DNA from: CAURNT01 sp963526495
GTDB lineage: Bacteria; Fusobacteriota; Fusobacteriia; Fusobacteriales; Leptotrichiaceae
Reading direction: 5' to 3'
NCBI GenBank assembly: GCA_963526495.1
Contig: CAURNT010000021.1
Span: forward strand, 1-21,131
DNA: 21,131 nucleotides
Numbering within the stretch: the first letter of the stretch is position 1; the number at the start of each line of letters is the position of its first letter. Positions 21,089-21,131 of this stretch are shown one piece after another. The notes below the pieces were generated by a model. That model ran no database searches. It had not been told where the DNA came from and saw nothing but the letters and a program-made list of their open reading frames with translations. Position numbers and translations under genes: made by a program.

Positions 21089-21131
21089 ATGTTAAAAATT
21101 TTACTTGTATGTAGTGCGGGTATGTCAACAA
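21089..21131 (+). CDS. PTS EIIB, lactose/cellobiose type (cut by window end)
   Basis: ATG 21089 after AGAGGTGAG (21075-21083) opens MLKILLVCSAGMST, the phosphocysteine loop C-S-A-G-M-S-T of cellobiose/chitobiose-type EIIB, with Cys8 as the predicted phosphorylation site. Only 14 codons are in the window. It continues the regulator-EIIA-mupG operon. Confidence 0.88.
   Translation, partial: MLKILLVCSAGMST

Overview
The window is about 21 kb of very AT-rich DNA in which every gene that can be supported lies on the + strand. No ribosomal RNA or long marker gene is present. The low GC, the two YadA-type trimeric autotransporter adhesins (so an outer membrane), the PTS genes and the IS30/IS256 relics together suggest a fermentative Fusobacteriota, most likely Leptotrichiaceae of the Streptobacillus/Sneathia kind. 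The family and genus are inference.

Layout. (1) 1-583: the 3' end of a MORN-type repeat protein made of 69-bp tandem units, with a probable 1-base frameshift that cuts off its tail. (2) 863-1949: a compact rpsF-ssb-rpsR operon with its own promoter, a hairpin in the leader and a strong terminator. (3) 2008-7671: a run of overlapping genes, probably one transcript: a Panacea-domain antitoxin, a PemK/MazF-like toxin, an S4-domain YaaA-like protein, recF, a DciA/DUF721-like protein with a CxxC zinc knuckle, and an unusually short mfd. (4) 7729-7995: an orphan ascorbate-type PTS EIIB with a terminator. (5) 8058-10718: adhesin TAA1 with a good promoter.

(6) 10719-11893: a graveyard holding a hairpin plus IS256-like transposase relic, a frameshifted N-terminal copy of TAA1, and the tail of an RCK_C (TrkA-C) domain gene. 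(7) 11917-13933: the potassium uptake pair ktrB-ktrA. (8) 13942-14412: an mnmG N-terminal fragment with a stop at codon 3, fused in frame to the C-terminal part of an IS30-type transposase. (9) 14527-17350: a second, different adhesin (TAA2) with its own promoter. (10) 17351-17782: a terminator, a relic of the TAA1 C-terminus that is identical over 67 bp, and another hairpin. (11) 17783 to the window end: a PTS operon with a PRD/EIIB/EIIA regulator, lactose/cellobiose-type EIIA, MupG (DUF871) and the first codons of a cellobiose-type EIIB. It probably imports and splits a phosphorylated disaccharide such as MurNAc-6P-GlcNAc or a related beta-glycoside.

The housekeeping half (850-7700) is tight and undamaged. 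The accessory half (7700-17650) looks like a place where adhesin genes are duplicated, recombined and discarded next to IS elements. Points most worth a second look: coiled-coil tails that continue past the beta-barrel anchor in both adhesins; the dispersed N- and C-terminal relics of a TAA1 paralogue; the Panacea-PemK pair joined to the recF cluster; and the shortened Mfd.
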